64,000 nt of DNA from Rhodopseudomonas palustris. Its GTDB lineage: Bacteria > Pseudomonadota > Alphaproteobacteria > Rhizobiales > Xanthobacteraceae. This document shows, piece by piece, positions 42,647 to 52,173 of the stretch (the stretch's first letter is position 1; each line of letters starts with the position of its first letter). The DNA lies in assembly GCF_013415845.1 (NCBI RefSeq), contig NZ_CP058907.1, positions 2,418,001 to 2,482,000 of the forward strand. Reading direction: 5' to 3'. A program made the translations under genes and the position numbers. The notes under the pieces were generated by a model. That model had not been told where the DNA came from. It did not search any database and saw only the letters and a program-made list of their open reading frames with translations.

Positions 42647-43834
42647 ATGACCCACGATCCTATCGTTATCGTCGGCTCCGCGCGCACCCCGATGGGCGGC
42701 TTTCAGGGCGAGCTGAAGGACGCCACCGCATCCCAGCTCGGCGCGGCTGCGATTTCGGCCGCGGTCGAGCGCGCCGGCCTGAAGCCGGATGCGATCGACG
42801 AAGTCGTGTTCGGCTGCGTGCTGCCGGCCGGCCAGGGCCAAGCCCCGGCGCGCCAGGCGTCGCTTGGCGCCGGCCTGCCGCTCTCGGCCGGCTGCACCAC
42901 GGTCAACAAGATGTGCGGCTCCGGCATGAAGGCCGCGATGTTCGCGCATGATCTGTTGATCGCCGGCAGCGCCACCGTCGCAGTCGCCGGCGGCATGGAG
43001 AGCATGACCAACGCGCCGTATCTGCTCGACCGCGCGCGCGGCGGCTATCGCATGGGCCACGGCCGGGTGATCGACCACATGTTCCTCGACGGCCTGGAAG
43101 ACGCCTACGACAAGGGGCGGCTGATGGGGACCTTCGCCGAGGACTGTGCGCAAAGCTATCAGTTCACCCGCGAGACTCAGGACAATTTCGCCATCACTTC
43201 GCTGACCCGTGCCCAGGCGGCGATCAAGGACGGTTCGTTCGCGCGCGAGATCACGCCGGTGACGATCAAGGCCGGCAAGTCGGAAGTCACCGTGACCACC
43301 GACGAGCAGCCGCTGAAGGCCAAGCTCGACAAGATCCCGACGCTGAAGCCGGCATTTCGCGAAGGCGGCACCGTGACGGCGGCGAACTCGTCGTCGATCT
43401 CAGACGGCGCTGCGGCGCTGGTGCTGATGCGCCGCTCCGAAGCCGACAAGCGCGGCCTGAAGCCGCTCGCGGCGATCGTCGGCCATTCCACTCACGCGCA
43501 TGAGCCGGCGCTGTTCGCCACTGCGCCGATCGGCGCGATCCGCAAGCTCAGCGAACGCACCGGCTGGAATCTCGCCGACGTCGATCTGTTCGAAGTCAAC
43601 GAGGCGTTCGCGGTGGTGGCGCTGGCGGCGATGCACGATCTCGGCCTGCCGCACGACAAGGTCAACGTCCATGGCGGCGCCTGCGCGCTCGGCCATCCGA
43701 TCGGCGCCTCCGGTGCACGCGTGCTGGTGACGCTGCTGGCGGCGCTGGAGAAGCACGACCTCAAGCGCGGTATCGCCTCGCTGTGCATCGGCGGCGGCGA
43801 GGCCACCGCTGTCGCGGTCGAGCGGCTGTCGTGA
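42647..43834 (+). CDS. Acetyl-CoA C-acyltransferase (thiolase)
   Basis: The 395-residue thiolase has the nucleophilic Cys in [13 protein letters not shown], the HPIGASGA motif, and the second active-site Cys in CIGGGEATA. It cleaves 3-ketoacyl-CoA with CoA, or makes acetoacetyl-CoA. GGGAGA lies ahead of the ATG at 42647. It stands between the dehydrogenases of the acyl-CoA operon; with them it would finish short or branched-chain acyl-CoA oxidation. Confidence 0.93.
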   Translation: MTHDPIVIVGSARTPMGGFQGELKDATASQLGAAAISAAVERAGLKPDAIDEVVFGCVLPAGQGQAPARQASLGAGLPLSAGCTTVNKMCGSGMKAAMFAHDLLIAGSATVAVAGGMESMTNAPYLLDRARGGYRMGHGRVIDHMFLDGLEDAYDKGRLMGTFAEDCAQSYQFTRETQDNFAITSLTRAQAAIKDGSFAREITPVTIKAGKSEVTVTTDEQPLKAKLDKIPTLKPAFREGGTVTAANSSSISDGAAALVLMRRSEADKRGLKPLAAIVGHSTHAHEPALFATAPIGAIRKLSERTGWNLADVDLFEVNEAFAVVALAAMHDLGLPHDKVNVHGGACALGHPIGASGARVLVTLLAALEKHDLKRGIASLCIGGGEATAVAVERLS

Positions 43835-43841
43835 GCGCATC

Positions 43842-44969
43842 ATGATCTTGAACGAACTGCAGACCCAGATCCGCGACACCGCCCGCGACTTCGCGCGTGA
43901 GCGGCTCGCCCCGACCGCGGCGGCGCGCGACGCCGCGCATGCGTTTCCGCGCGCCGAACTGACCGAAATGGGCCAGCTCGGCTTTCTCGGCATGCTGGTG
44001 CCGGAAGCCTATGGCGGCTCTGAGACCGGCATGGTGGCCTATACGCTGGCGCTGGAGGAGATCGCCGCGGGCGATGGCGCGTGCTCGACCATCGTCAGCG
44101 TGCATTCCTCCGTCGGCTGCATGCCGATCCTGAAATTCGGCACCGACGAGCAGAAGCAGCGCTTCCTGCCCAAGCTCGCCAGCGGCGAGTGGATCGGCGG
44201 CTTCGCGCTGACCGAGCCGCAGGCGGGCTCGGACGCCTCGAACCTGCGCACCACCGCGCGCCGCGACGGCGATGCCTACGTCATTAACGGCGCCAAGCAG
44301 TTCATCACCTCGGGGCAGAACGGCCAGCTGATCATCCTGTTCGCCGTCACCGATCCGTCGGCCGGCAAGAAGGGCATCACCGCCTTCATCGTGCCGACCG
44401 ATACGCCCGGCTACGAAGTGGTGCGGGTCGAGGACAAGCTCGGCCAGCATTCGTCCGACACCTGCCAGCTCGCCTTCAACGACATGCGGATTCCCGCCGA
44501 CCTGCGGCTCGGCGCCGAAGGCGAGGGGCTGAAGATCGCGCTGTCGAATCTCGAAGGCGGCCGGATCGGTATCGCGTCGCAGGCGGTCGGCATGGCGCGC
44601 GCCGCGTTCGAGGCGGCTCGCGACTACGCGCGCGACCGCGTCACCTTCGGCAAGCCGATCATCGAGCATCAGGCGGTGGCGTTCCGGCTTGCCGACATGG
44701 CGACCCGCATCGCGGCCGCGCGGCAGATGGTGCTGCATGCCGCGAGCCTGCGCGAAGCCGGGCTGCCGTGCCTGACCGAAGCCTCGATGGCCAAGCTGTT
44801 CGCCTCCGAGACCGCCGAGGCGGTGTGCTCGTCGGCGATCCAGACGCTCGGCGGCTACGGTTACTTGAAGGACTTCCCGGTCGAGCGGATCTATCGCGAC
44901 GTCCGCGTCTGCCAGATCTACGAAGGCACCAGCGACGTCCAGCGCATCGTGATCGCGCGCAATCTGTAA
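43842..44969 (+). CDS. Acyl-CoA dehydrogenase
   Basis: The 375-residue FAD enzyme shows the acyl-CoA dehydrogenase signatures [15 protein letters not shown] and [20 protein letters not shown], and the catalytic base Glu in QIYEGTSD at the position used by short/branched-chain enzymes. It introduces the 2,3-double bond in short or branched acyl-CoA and passes electrons to ETF. It begins 7 bases after the thiolase. The set (ligase, dehydrogenases, thiolase) resembles isoleucine- or short-chain-acid degradation modules. Confidence 0.93.
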   Translation: MILNELQTQIRDTARDFARERLAPTAAARDAAHAFPRAELTEMGQLGFLGMLVPEAYGGSETGMVAYTLALEEIAAGDGACSTIVSVHSSVGCMPILKFGTDEQKQRFLPKLASGEWIGGFALTEPQAGSDASNLRTTARRDGDAYVINGAKQFITSGQNGQLIILFAVTDPSAGKKGITAFIVPTDTPGYEVVRVEDKLGQHSSDTCQLAFNDMRIPADLRLGAEGEGLKIALSNLEGGRIGIASQAVGMARAAFEAARDYARDRVTFGKPIIEHQAVAFRLADMATRIAAARQMVLHAASLREAGLPCLTEASMAKLFASETAEAVCSSAIQTLGGYGYLKDFPVERIYRDVRVCQIYEGTSDVQRIVIARNL

Positions 44970-45276
44970 AGTAGTTCTGTTTCTGCCAACTACGATACGA
45001 GCGGCGTTCGGGAGACCCGCAAAGGGGGCAACATCAGGGGGAGGAGGCGCAAAGCGCTTTCTCGCACCATGCGCCGCGAGCGATCGTCTTCTCATTTCGG
45101 CAGGCTGACGGCGGCCGGGAGGACGACGGTCAGGATGCGCCGCGACGTTCATTTGGGATGAAGTGCAGTCTTCTGGGGCGGGCAACCATCGCATCTTGGT
45201 GTCGGCGATTCACGGACGCGGCCTGAATACTGAACCCGTCGTACAGCATGAATTGACACTCCCGCAGGCCCGCGTT

Positions 45277-45320
45277 AAACACAGTATAGATACCGTACGT
45301 ACGGTATTGATATTGTGTTT
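45277..45320. promoter_or_regulatory. 44-bp operator-like dyad upstream of cytochrome b561
   Basis: The dyad centres at 45298/45299 and pairs 19 of 22 positions. Its core ATACCGTAC / GTACGGTAT is perfect and its outer arms are AAACACA / TGTGTTT. It ends 14 bases before the preferred b561 start, overlapping the expected transcription start, as a repressor site would. TTGACA at 45253-45258 could be the -35. The rest of the gap 44970-45276 shows no gene; GTAGTT / AACTAC (6 bp) follows the acyl-CoA operon. Confidence 0.7.
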
Positions 45321-45334
45321 AGATGGGGGCCGCG

Positions 45335-45883
45335 ATGCAGACGACAGCAGCCGCGCAGGAGCGCTACACGCGTACGGCGATCTTTTTGCACTGGTGCATG
45401 ACAGCAGTGATCGTCGGGCTGATCGGTCTTGGCTTCTACATGGGACAGCTGCCGCCTTCGCCCGAGAAGTATGCGCTCTACGAGCTGCACAAGTCGCTCG
45501 GTGTCGTGACGGTGCTGCTGCTGTTCGCACGCTTCATCTGGCGCGCCGCCAATACGCCGCCGGAGCTGCCGACAGCCTATTCGCAGCTACTCCGCACCGC
45601 CAGCCATCTCGGGCACTTTGCACTTTACGTGCTGATGTTCGCCGTGCCGGTCAGCGGCTGGGCGATGAGCGCTGCCTATGGTCGACCGGCGTCGCTGTTC
45701 GGCGTGCCGATTCCGCCGCCGGTCGCCAAGAGCGAGGATCTCGCCGAACTCTGGGGCACGATCCACTTCGCTCTCGGATCGGCGCTGGCGCTGGTGATCG
45801 CGGGGCACACGCTGTTCGCGCTCAAGCATCACTTCATCGACAAGGATGGGCTGCTGTGGCGAATGTGGGGCCGATGCCCCTGA
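45335..45883 (+). CDS. Cytochrome b561 (diheme, four-helix)
   Basis: The 182-residue protein has four membrane helices with the heme-ligand His pattern of bacterial b561: FLHWCMTAVIV (helix 1), ELHKSLGV (helix 2), and IHFALGSALALVIAGHTLFALKHH (helix 4). It moves electrons between quinol and a periplasmic or superoxide acceptor. ATG 45335 with GGGGG upstream is preferred over ATG 45323, which lies too close to the dyad. It is next to, and convergent with, a TonB-dependent receptor gene. Confidence 0.88.
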   Translation: MQTTAAAQERYTRTAIFLHWCMTAVIVGLIGLGFYMGQLPPSPEKYALYELHKSLGVVTVLLLFARFIWRAANTPPELPTAYSQLLRTASHLGHFALYVLMFAVPVSGWAMSAAYGRPASLFGVPIPPPVAKSEDLAELWGTIHFALGSALALVIAGHTLFALKHHFIDKDGLLWRMWGRCP

Positions 45884-45900
45884 GGACCCGCAGCGGAGGC

Positions 45901-45927
45901 GGACCGTCCAACGCCGCCGGACGGTCC
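45901..45927. terminator. Hairpin between convergent b561 and TonB-receptor genes
   Basis: GGACCGTCC and GGACGGTCC form a perfect 9-bp stem with a 9-base loop, extended by a further pair. It sits in the 70-base gap between two convergent genes and probably stops both transcripts, although no T run is present. Confidence 0.6.
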
Positions 45928-45952
45928 GTCTCCCATCAGACGCGCCTTGTCG

Positions 45953-48280
45953 TCAGAAGGTGTGCGTGAGCCGGGCGGTGAAGTTGCGGCCGGGCTCCAG
46001 CAGCGGGTTGTACATCGACAGGCTGTAGGACCGGTTCACATAAGTCGACGCACTCGCATAGGAGGTGTCGAAGATGTTCTGCAGGCTGAGGTGCAGCTTG
46101 GTGTCGCCGAGTCGGCGCGAGACCAATACGCCGAGATCGAACGAGGCGTAGATGCTCGGCACCGCATAGGCACCAGTCGGGTATTCCTGCGTGGTGTTGA
46201 TGCGGGTCTTGGCCGATGCCCAATCCACCGCGGCACCGACCGCGTAGCCGGAGCCGATCGGCGCGTATTGCACGCCGACACGTCCCTTCCACGGCGCAAT
46301 GAACGGCAGCGGCGCATCGGTGTCGGTGTTGGTCGCCTGCAGCCACGCGGCATTGCCGTGCAGGTTGAAGGACGAAGTCGCTTGCCAGCGCCATTCGGCT
46401 TCGACGCCGTTCACGGTGGCATGGCCGACGTTCTGGCTCTGCGTCACCGATGCCCCGTTATAGTTGACGAACACCGACTGCAGGAAATTCGCGTAGTGGC
46501 TGTCGAACGCCGTCACCTTGAAGGTGGCGGTCGGGAAGTTGAGCTGGAAGCCGCCCTCGTAGGTGAGACCGGTCTCCGGCTTCAGCTCCGGATTCGGGAT
46601 CGATGTGCCTGAGAACGCGAACAGCTCGGAATTGGTCGGATAGCGATACGAGGTGCCGACCGAGGCAAGCAAATCGAGGATCGGCGTCACGTGAACCGTG
46701 GCACCAATGCTGCCGGTCGGGGCGGTGGCGGTGACGTCGCTGTTCTGCCGAAGCACCGCGAGGGCTCTGGCCGAACTCACCGGAGACAGCTCCGAGGTGG
46801 TGTTGAACCAGTCGAAGCGCCCGCCCGCCGACAGCGTCAGCAGATCGATCGGCTTCCACTCGTGCAGCATGAACGCGCCGGCATTGGCCTGGGTGTTGTC
46901 TGGGCCGGTCTTGAACTCAGGCGTGATCGTCGAACTCGTCGCGGTCTGCCGCACCGACCACGACGTGCTGCCGGGACGCCATTCCTGGAAACCGTCGAAG
47001 CCGAACGTGGTCTTGAGTAAGCCCCAAGGCGCAGGATCCCACGGAATCACGCCCTGCACCCGGCCGCCGATCACCAGCGGGCCGCCGACATGGCTGACCG
47101 AGGAGGTGACGACGCCCGGCGTCGCGGTGTTCACCGTGGAGAGCTTGGTGTCGAAGTAATTGGCGTAGAACGAGCCTTCGACATGCTGGACCAGCTGATC
47201 GGTGAAGTCGCCGGCATAGGACAGCTTCGCCATGTGCACCTGGTTCGGCTGCTGCCGCACCTGCATATAGGGCCAGCCCGGCGCGCCGCCGACGCCACCG
47301 GCGCGGCCGTCTTCTTCCCAATAGTCGCGCAGCGTCAATTCGAAGCGCTGGTTGCTGGTCGGCGACCAGCCCAGTCGTAGATTGCCGCCGATGCTCTCGT
47401 AGTCGCTGTTCAGCGCCGGTCCGCTGGGCGTCTGATAATTGCCGCCCTTGCGGTAGCTGACGCCGCCGAGCACATCGAAGCCCATGCCGGCCGCCTGCGC
47501 CCATTCATAAGTGCTGAAGCCGTTGTCGACCGAGCTGTAGCCGGCCGAGAACCCGCCATGGGTGACGCGCCACGGGCCGAACGGATCGACCTGGGGACGG
47601 CGGGTGACGACGTTGACGAGCCCGGTCATCGCCTCGGAGCCGTACACCACCGAGGCGGGGCCGCGCACCACCTCGACCCGCTCGATCTCTTCGGGTGCGA
47701 AGTAGTTGAGCTGCAGCGTGTTGCGGCCGCGGAAGCGGTCGCCGTCGATATACATCGGCGAGCGCCAGTTGTTCGACGAGAAGCCGCGCAGATAGATCTG
47801 GCCGCCGATGCCGCCGGCGCGTGCGATCGACACGCCGGGCACGTTCTGCAAAATATCGAGCAGGCTGGTCGGACTGGTCTGTTCGATCTGCGCACGATCG
47901 ACCACGGTGATGCTCTGCTGCGCGGTGTGCGGAATTCCGGGCTGCGGAAGCTTGCCCCCCATCGGCTTGAGCGAATTATCCGACGTCGCCGCTGCGGCCT
48001 GCTGAGCGGGCGCGGGCTTTGGCGCTTGCGCCGCGGCGCGGCGTGCACCGCGGCCGTCGTTCGACCGTGCCGCGCGTTGCGGCTTCGGTGGATTCGCCGA
48101 TTCCACGCGCACTTCCGGCAACACATGGCGCGCGCGCGGCGTCGAGGTGTCGGCAGTCTGAGCCCGCGTCGCGGTGCTCGATCCTGCCGTCATCACGCAG
48201 GCCAGCGCGACGCTCAGTCCGCAGGTGGAAGCAAGAAGTCGGCTCCGTGCGGATTCGCGCGTGAATGCCCGTTGAATCAT
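45953..48280 (-). CDS. TonB-dependent outer-membrane receptor
   Basis: The 775-residue receptor has a signal peptide (about residues 1-40), a TonB-box-like LPEVRVES (54-61), a Pro/Ala/Lys-rich spacer, a plug domain (SLLDILQNVPGVSIARAGG, GQIYLRGF, RVEVVRGPASVVYGSEAM) and a 22-strand barrel ending LTHTF. Such receptors import iron-siderophore, heme, cobalamin or other metal-chelates in a proton-motive-force-dependent way. It is divergent from a FecBCD-type importer that would take the ligand onwards. The ligand cannot be read from sequence. Confidence 0.93.
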   Translation of the reverse strand: MIQRAFTRESARSRLLASTCGLSVALACVMTAGSSTATRAQTADTSTPRARHVLPEVRVESANPPKPQRAARSNDGRGARRAAAQAPKPAPAQQAAAATSDNSLKPMGGKLPQPGIPHTAQQSITVVDRAQIEQTSPTSLLDILQNVPGVSIARAGGIGGQIYLRGFSSNNWRSPMYIDGDRFRGRNTLQLNYFAPEEIERVEVVRGPASVVYGSEAMTGLVNVVTRRPQVDPFGPWRVTHGGFSAGYSSVDNGFSTYEWAQAAGMGFDVLGGVSYRKGGNYQTPSGPALNSDYESIGGNLRLGWSPTSNQRFELTLRDYWEEDGRAGGVGGAPGWPYMQVRQQPNQVHMAKLSYAGDFTDQLVQHVEGSFYANYFDTKLSTVNTATPGVVTSSVSHVGGPLVIGGRVQGVIPWDPAPWGLLKTTFGFDGFQEWRPGSTSWSVRQTATSSTITPEFKTGPDNTQANAGAFMLHEWKPIDLLTLSAGGRFDWFNTTSELSPVSSARALAVLRQNSDVTATAPTGSIGATVHVTPILDLLASVGTSYRYPTNSELFAFSGTSIPNPELKPETGLTYEGGFQLNFPTATFKVTAFDSHYANFLQSVFVNYNGASVTQSQNVGHATVNGVEAEWRWQATSSFNLHGNAAWLQATNTDTDAPLPFIAPWKGRVGVQYAPIGSGYAVGAAVDWASAKTRINTTQEYPTGAYAVPSIYASFDLGVLVSRRLGDTKLHLSLQNIFDTSYASASTYVNRSYSLSMYNPLLEPGRNFTARLTHTF

Positions 48281-48296
48281 TTGGTGGCGTCCCCCA

Positions 48297-48313
48297 GTTC
48301 ACGATTAGTGAAC
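48297..48313. promoter_or_regulatory. Hairpin/palindrome with GATTA core near the TonB-receptor start
   Basis: GTTCAC-GATTA-GTGAAC is a perfect 6-bp inverted repeat ending 17 bases before the receptor's ATG. The core CGATTAGT recurs in the palindrome at 48431-48452, so the two may bind the same regulator, or form stems in the receptor's leader RNA. Confidence 0.45.
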
Positions 48314-48430
48314 GGGTCCTTATCGAGTCGTCATCTCGACCACCACCATCCCCACGTTAGCGTTGCGCGCGATTACCACCATGCGCAGGCAAACTTCGAC
48401 ACATTACAAAATGCGATGTCCATTTATTCA

Positions 48431-48452
48431 CGCGCGCGATTAGTAGCGCGCG
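48431..48452. promoter_or_regulatory. Second palindrome with the same CGATTAGT core
   Basis: CGCGCGC and GCGCGCG flank GATTAGTA, giving 7-bp arms and an 8-base centre. GCGCGCGATTA is also found at 48365-48375 as a direct repeat. The 328-base divergent region 48281-48608 has no gene and no cobalamin-riboswitch box that I could find. Confidence 0.4.
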
Positions 48453-48608
48453 CAACCGTACCAACTCAGTCTTGAGAGATTCTAGTCTCGAAGAGGAGGT
48501 TGCGTCCTTCGTGGATGTGTTTTGGTTTTGCGTTCTGTGTTTGGCCGCCTATGAACGGCGATGTCGTACGGGGCAAATCAGGAGAAACGCTGTGAGGTCG
48601 TCAACGTG

Positions 48609-49694
48609 ATGCGGTCATCATTGCGATGGATGACACCCGCGGTCGCCGTGGTGATCTGTGTCTCGGCAATGGCAGGTTCGTCTCGGGCCGCTGAACTGAC
48701 CGACCAGCGCGGACGGACTGTCGCCGTCACCACTCCGGCCCAGCGCGTCGTGTTTCTGCCGATGCCGGCGCCGTCCACCTATATGGCGATTGACCGCTCG
48801 GCTGCGCATGTCGCCGGGATGAATCCGGCATCGGCAACTGCCATGCGCGCCGGCATCCTCAGCCGCATCTTTCCGTCGTTCGATCAGATCCCGACTGGTA
48901 TCACCCGCGGCGCCGGCGTAGTGCCGAATGTCGAGGCGATCATGGCGCTGCATCCGGACGCGGTGCTGCAATGGGCGACGTCGGGCGATGAGCCGATTGC
49001 GATGCTCGATCGCGCGGGGCTCACGGTGCTGGGCTTGCGCTATGGCGGCCAGGACGAGGTCGAGGGCGCGATCCTGATGATGGGGCGCCTTGCAGGGCAG
49101 GAGGCGCGTGCGGGCAGAATCGTCGAGCGATTGCGGCAGCGCCAGGACGTGCTCGCGACAACGTTCAGAGCAACGCCGGATGCTGAGCGGCCGCGGGTGC
49201 TGCACCTGTCACGCGCCTCGGATTCGTTCGCCGTCGCCGGTCGCGACACCTACACGGATTTCGTGATCCGTACTGCAGGCGGTCGCAACGCGGCCGGGGA
49301 GGTCGGCGGCAGTCGCACCGTGACGCTGGAGCAGCTGCTGGTGTGGAATCCGGATGTCATCCTGCTCGGCAATTTCGACACGGCGATGCCGGACGACCTG
49401 TATGGCGATCCGCGTCTGCAGGGCATCGCCGCGATCAAGCAGCGCCGGGTGTATCGTGTGCCGCTCGGCGGCTATCGCTGGGATCCGCCGAGCCACGAGT
49501 CGGCGCTGGCGTGGACATGGCTCGCGAAACTGCTGCATCCGGATCGGCTGACGACCGATCTGCGCACCGAGATGCGTGACTGGTACAGCTTCCTCTACAA
49601 TCATGCGTTGGCCGATGCCGAGATCGACGCCATTCTGCAGACACCGCAGAACGGCGGTTCGGCCGGCTACGCGCGGTTTGCGGCGGTGCGATGA
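48609..49694 (+). CDS. Periplasmic metal-chelate-binding protein of ABC importer (FecB/BtuF class)
   Basis: The 361-residue protein has a signal peptide (about residues 1-28, ending SSRAA) and the class III binding-protein pattern: LTDQRGRTVAVTTPAQRVVF, then NVEAIMALHPDAVLQWAT, LRYGGQDEVEGAILMMGRLA, VTLEQLLVWNPDVILLGNFD. It delivers its ligand to the permease encoded next. GAGGT nine bases upstream supports the ATG at 48609. Its gene and the permease gene overlap (ATGA). The ligand class is iron-siderophore, heme, corrinoid or another metal-complex; which one is not clear. Confidence 0.88.
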   Translation: MRSSLRWMTPAVAVVICVSAMAGSSRAAELTDQRGRTVAVTTPAQRVVFLPMPAPSTYMAIDRSAAHVAGMNPASATAMRAGILSRIFPSFDQIPTGITRGAGVVPNVEAIMALHPDAVLQWATSGDEPIAMLDRAGLTVLGLRYGGQDEVEGAILMMGRLAGQEARAGRIVERLRQRQDVLATTFRATPDAERPRVLHLSRASDSFAVAGRDTYTDFVIRTAGGRNAAGEVGGSRTVTLEQLLVWNPDVILLGNFDTAMPDDLYGDPRLQGIAAIKQRRVYRVPLGGYRWDPPSHESALAWTWLAKLLHPDRLTTDLRTEMRDWYSFLYNHALADAEIDAILQTPQNGGSAGYARFAAVR

Positions 49695-50782
49695 GTACGC
49701 TCGACACTGCCATGGTTCGATCCGGGCGCCCCGCCACATCCACTGTCGTTGTCGCTGCGCTTGTTTTCCTGCCGATCGCCACGGCGCTGCTCTGTCTGTC
49801 CGCCGGCCGCTATCAGGTGCCGACCACTCATGTGTTCGGCATTCTGCTGGACGAGCTGGTCGCTCGGTTCGGCCTCAATGCAGCGGACTGGTTGCCGGCG
49901 GGGTGGGGCACCGCGAGTTGGACGCCGACGGAGCGGATCGTCGTCACCACGGTGCGGCTACCACGGGTCTTGATGGCCGGCATCGCCGGAGCTGGCCTCG
50001 CGTTGTCGGGAGCGGTGCTGCAGGGCATGTTCCGCAATCCGCTGGTCGGTCCGCAGACCATCGGCGCCGCGTCCGGCGCGTCGCTCGGCGGCGTGGTTGC
50101 GATTCTGTTGTTCGGCTTCGGCTTGCCGGTGCATCTCGGCGCGTTTGCCGGTGCCGCAATCGCGCTCGCCGCGGTGCTGATCGTTCATCGCGGCGATGGT
50201 GTCTCACCGGTGCTGACACTGGTGCTCGCCGGCGTGGTGATCGGCGCATTCTGCAGCGCTTTGGTCGGGTTCGTCACCTTCATCGCCGATCCCGAGGTGA
50301 AGCTGCCCGGCATCGTATTCTGGCTGCTCGGCAGCTTTGCAGCGTCGAGCTGGCCGAACCTGATGCTGCTGGCGACGTGTACCATCCTGGGCGGCGGCGT
50401 GATGCTGGCGATGCGCTGGCGTGTCAACGTGCTGTCGCTCGGCGACGAGGAGGCGCGCACGCTGGGCGTCGAGCCCGGCCGCGACCGCGTGATCCTGCTG
50501 ACCGCGACCTGTCTGGCGATCTCGGCGCAGGTCGCGGTCTCCGGCACGATCGGATGGGTCGGCCTGGTGATCCCTAATTTGGTGCGGATGGTGGTCGGCG
50601 CCGATCATCGCCGGCTGCTGCCGGTGTCGGCGGTGGCGGGCGCGGCGTTCCTGATGGCGGCCGATACGCTGGCGCGCGACCTGTCGGCGGCCGAAATTCC
50701 GGTCGGCATCGTTACCGCGATCGTCGGCACGCCGGTGTTCGCGTGGCTGCTGCGCCGACATGCGAGAGGACAGACGGCATGA
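49691..50782 (+). CDS. FecCD-family ABC permease
   Basis: The 363-residue permease has about ten hydrophobic segments and the FecCD motifs RLPRVLMAGIAGAGLALSGA, LQGMFRNPLVGPQTIGAASG, and GTIGWVGLVIPNLVRMVVGADHRRLLP near the end. It forms a homodimer channel in the inner membrane. The gene overlaps the upstream and downstream genes by four bases each, so all three are translated together. Confidence 0.92.
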   Translation: MSTLDTAMVRSGRPATSTVVVAALVFLPIATALLCLSAGRYQVPTTHVFGILLDELVARFGLNAADWLPAGWGTASWTPTERIVVTTVRLPRVLMAGIAGAGLALSGAVLQGMFRNPLVGPQTIGAASGASLGGVVAILLFGFGLPVHLGAFAGAAIALAAVLIVHRGDGVSPVLTLVLAGVVIGAFCSALVGFVTFIADPEVKLPGIVFWLLGSFAASSWPNLMLLATCTILGGGVMLAMRWRVNVLSLGDEEARTLGVEPGRDRVILLTATCLAISAQVAVSGTIGWVGLVIPNLVRMVVGADHRRLLPVSAVAGAAFLMAADTLARDLSAAEIPVGIVTAIVGTPVFAWLLRRHARGQTA

Positions 50783-51549
50783 TCAGAGTGGAGCAGGCGG
50801 GGCATTGGTTTCGCCCGGAGCAATGGCTGTTTCGTGATCTGTCGTTCGCGGTCACCGAAGGTGAAGCCGCCGCGATCCTCGGGCCGAACGGCTGCGGCAA
50901 GACCACGTTGCTGCGCGCGCTCGCGAATACGCTGGCGTTGAAGCAGGGACGTATCAACGTCGACGGCATCGTGGGCGTGGTGCCGCAGGCGCTGCGTGGT
51001 GACGTCGGCTACCGGGTGATCGACATGGTGCTGCTCGGGCGCAGCCGCTATCTCGGCCGCTTCGGCGCGCCCGGCCGGCGCGATCTGTCCCGCGCCGAAG
51101 CCTGTCTCGATGCCGTGGGCATCGGCGATCTCGCCGAACGCCGCTACGACCGCCTCAGCGGCGGCCAGCGCCAGCTCGTTCTGTTCGCCCGCGCGCTCGC
51201 CGGCGATTGCCGGGTGCTGCTGCTCGACGAGCCGGCCTCGGCGCTCGATCTTGCCAATCAGGGCGTGGTGCTGCGGCTGATCCGCCGCCTCGTGCGCGAC
51301 GACGGCATGACCGTGGTGTTCACCACGCATCATCCGGATCATGCGCTGGCTGTTGCTGACAAGGTGTTGATGATGGCGGGCGAACCGGTGTTCGGCCCCG
51401 CCGACCGTGTGCTCGACGAGGCCAATCTGGCGCGGCTCTATGGCGTGCCGGTGCGGCGTGTCACCATCGAGGCAGATGGCGAGCGCATCGAAGCGACCGT
51501 GCCGGTGCACCGGCTGACGGGCTTCGATGCGCCGCCACCCCGCTTATGA
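50779..51549 (+). CDS. FecE/BtuD-type ABC ATP-binding protein
   Basis: The 256-residue ATPase shows Walker A GPNGCGKTT, the FhuC/BtuD-type segment RVIDMVLLGRSRYLGRFGAP, signature LSGGQRQLVLFARAL, Walker B VLLLDEPASALD and the H-loop TTHHPDHAL. It powers the permease and binding protein encoded just upstream. Its 3' end overlaps that of the convergent GATase-like gene by six bases. Confidence 0.92.
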   Translation: MIRVEQAGHWFRPEQWLFRDLSFAVTEGEAAAILGPNGCGKTTLLRALANTLALKQGRINVDGIVGVVPQALRGDVGYRVIDMVLLGRSRYLGRFGAPGRRDLSRAEACLDAVGIGDLAERRYDRLSGGQRQLVLFARALAGDCRVLLLDEPASALDLANQGVVLRLIRRLVRDDGMTVVFTTHHPDHALAVADKVLMMAGEPVFGPADRVLDEANLARLYGVPVRRVTIEADGERIEATVPVHRLTGFDAPPPRL

Positions 51550-52173
51550 TCGCGCGGTGGCTTGCGCCCAACGCAGGAAGCCGTCGAGGAACCGCGTCGT
51601 CGCCGGCATGAACCGGCTGCCGTGGTGATAGAACGGGTCGAGCGTCGAGACGATCAGTCGGCCCGGCGTGGTCACCCGGTCATCGTAAAGCAGCGCGCCG
51701 CCGGGATCACGGCCGTCGCGATCGTCCGGCACGGTGACGAGAGGCTGCGCACCATCCGGCGGAAACAGCACGCCGTGGATATGCCAGATCGTCGAGTCCG
51801 CAGGCACGTAATCGAATAGCTCGTGCTCCGGCGCAACGAACTGGTGCGGCGGCTTCTGCGCGGGATCGAGCCACCACCAGAAGTTTGTGGGACGCCCAGC
51901 GCTTCGCACGCCCGGCGCCCAGGTTTCCGCTTCGCTCTCGCCGAGCACCACCAGCGTGTTGCCGCGGGCGAGAAAGTCGGCCAGCAGCGGCCGGTGGCGG
52001 CGCATCACATCAGGATTGGTGCGATCGGGGATGATCAGCAGCGTCGGCTCGGCGAGATCGGCCGCCGTCAGCGCCGGCGCGTAGATCACGCGATCGAAAC
52101 GGTCGCGGAAGCGGTCGCCGAAAATCGTCTCGTGATGATAGTACGTGCCGCTATCGAGCACTGCGACGGTCAT
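51544..52173 (-). CDS. GATase1-like protein without catalytic Cys (B)
   Basis: The 209-residue protein has a class I glutamine-amidotransferase-like/ThuA-type fold by pattern: MTVAVLDSGTYYHHETI, LLIIPDRTNPDVMRRHRPLL and DFLARGNTLVVLGESEAETW. The nucleophile elbow reads LGES, with no Cys, so hydrolysis is unlikely. The later part is Trp/His/Asp-rich (NFWWWLDPAQKPPHQ, IWHIHGVLFP). It is the last gene of a three-gene operon with a similar GATase-like gene and an FmdE-like gene. The genes face the FecBCD importer, so a role in processing or sensing its ligand is plausible. No experimental function known to me. Confidence 0.72.
   Translation of the reverse strand: MTVAVLDSGTYYHHETIFGDRFRDRFDRVIYAPALTAADLAEPTLLIIPDRTNPDVMRRHRPLLADFLARGNTLVVLGESEAETWAPGVRSAGRPTNFWWWLDPAQKPPHQFVAPEHELFDYVPADSTIWHIHGVLFPPDGAQPLVTVPDDRDGRDPGGALLYDDRVTTPGRLIVSTLDPFYHHGSRFMPATTRFLDGFLRWAQATARS

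Noticed and set aside
48281..48608. Cobalamin riboswitch before the TonB receptor
   Set aside because: No B12-box-like GCCACTG or AGYCMGGARACC sequence was found on either strand.
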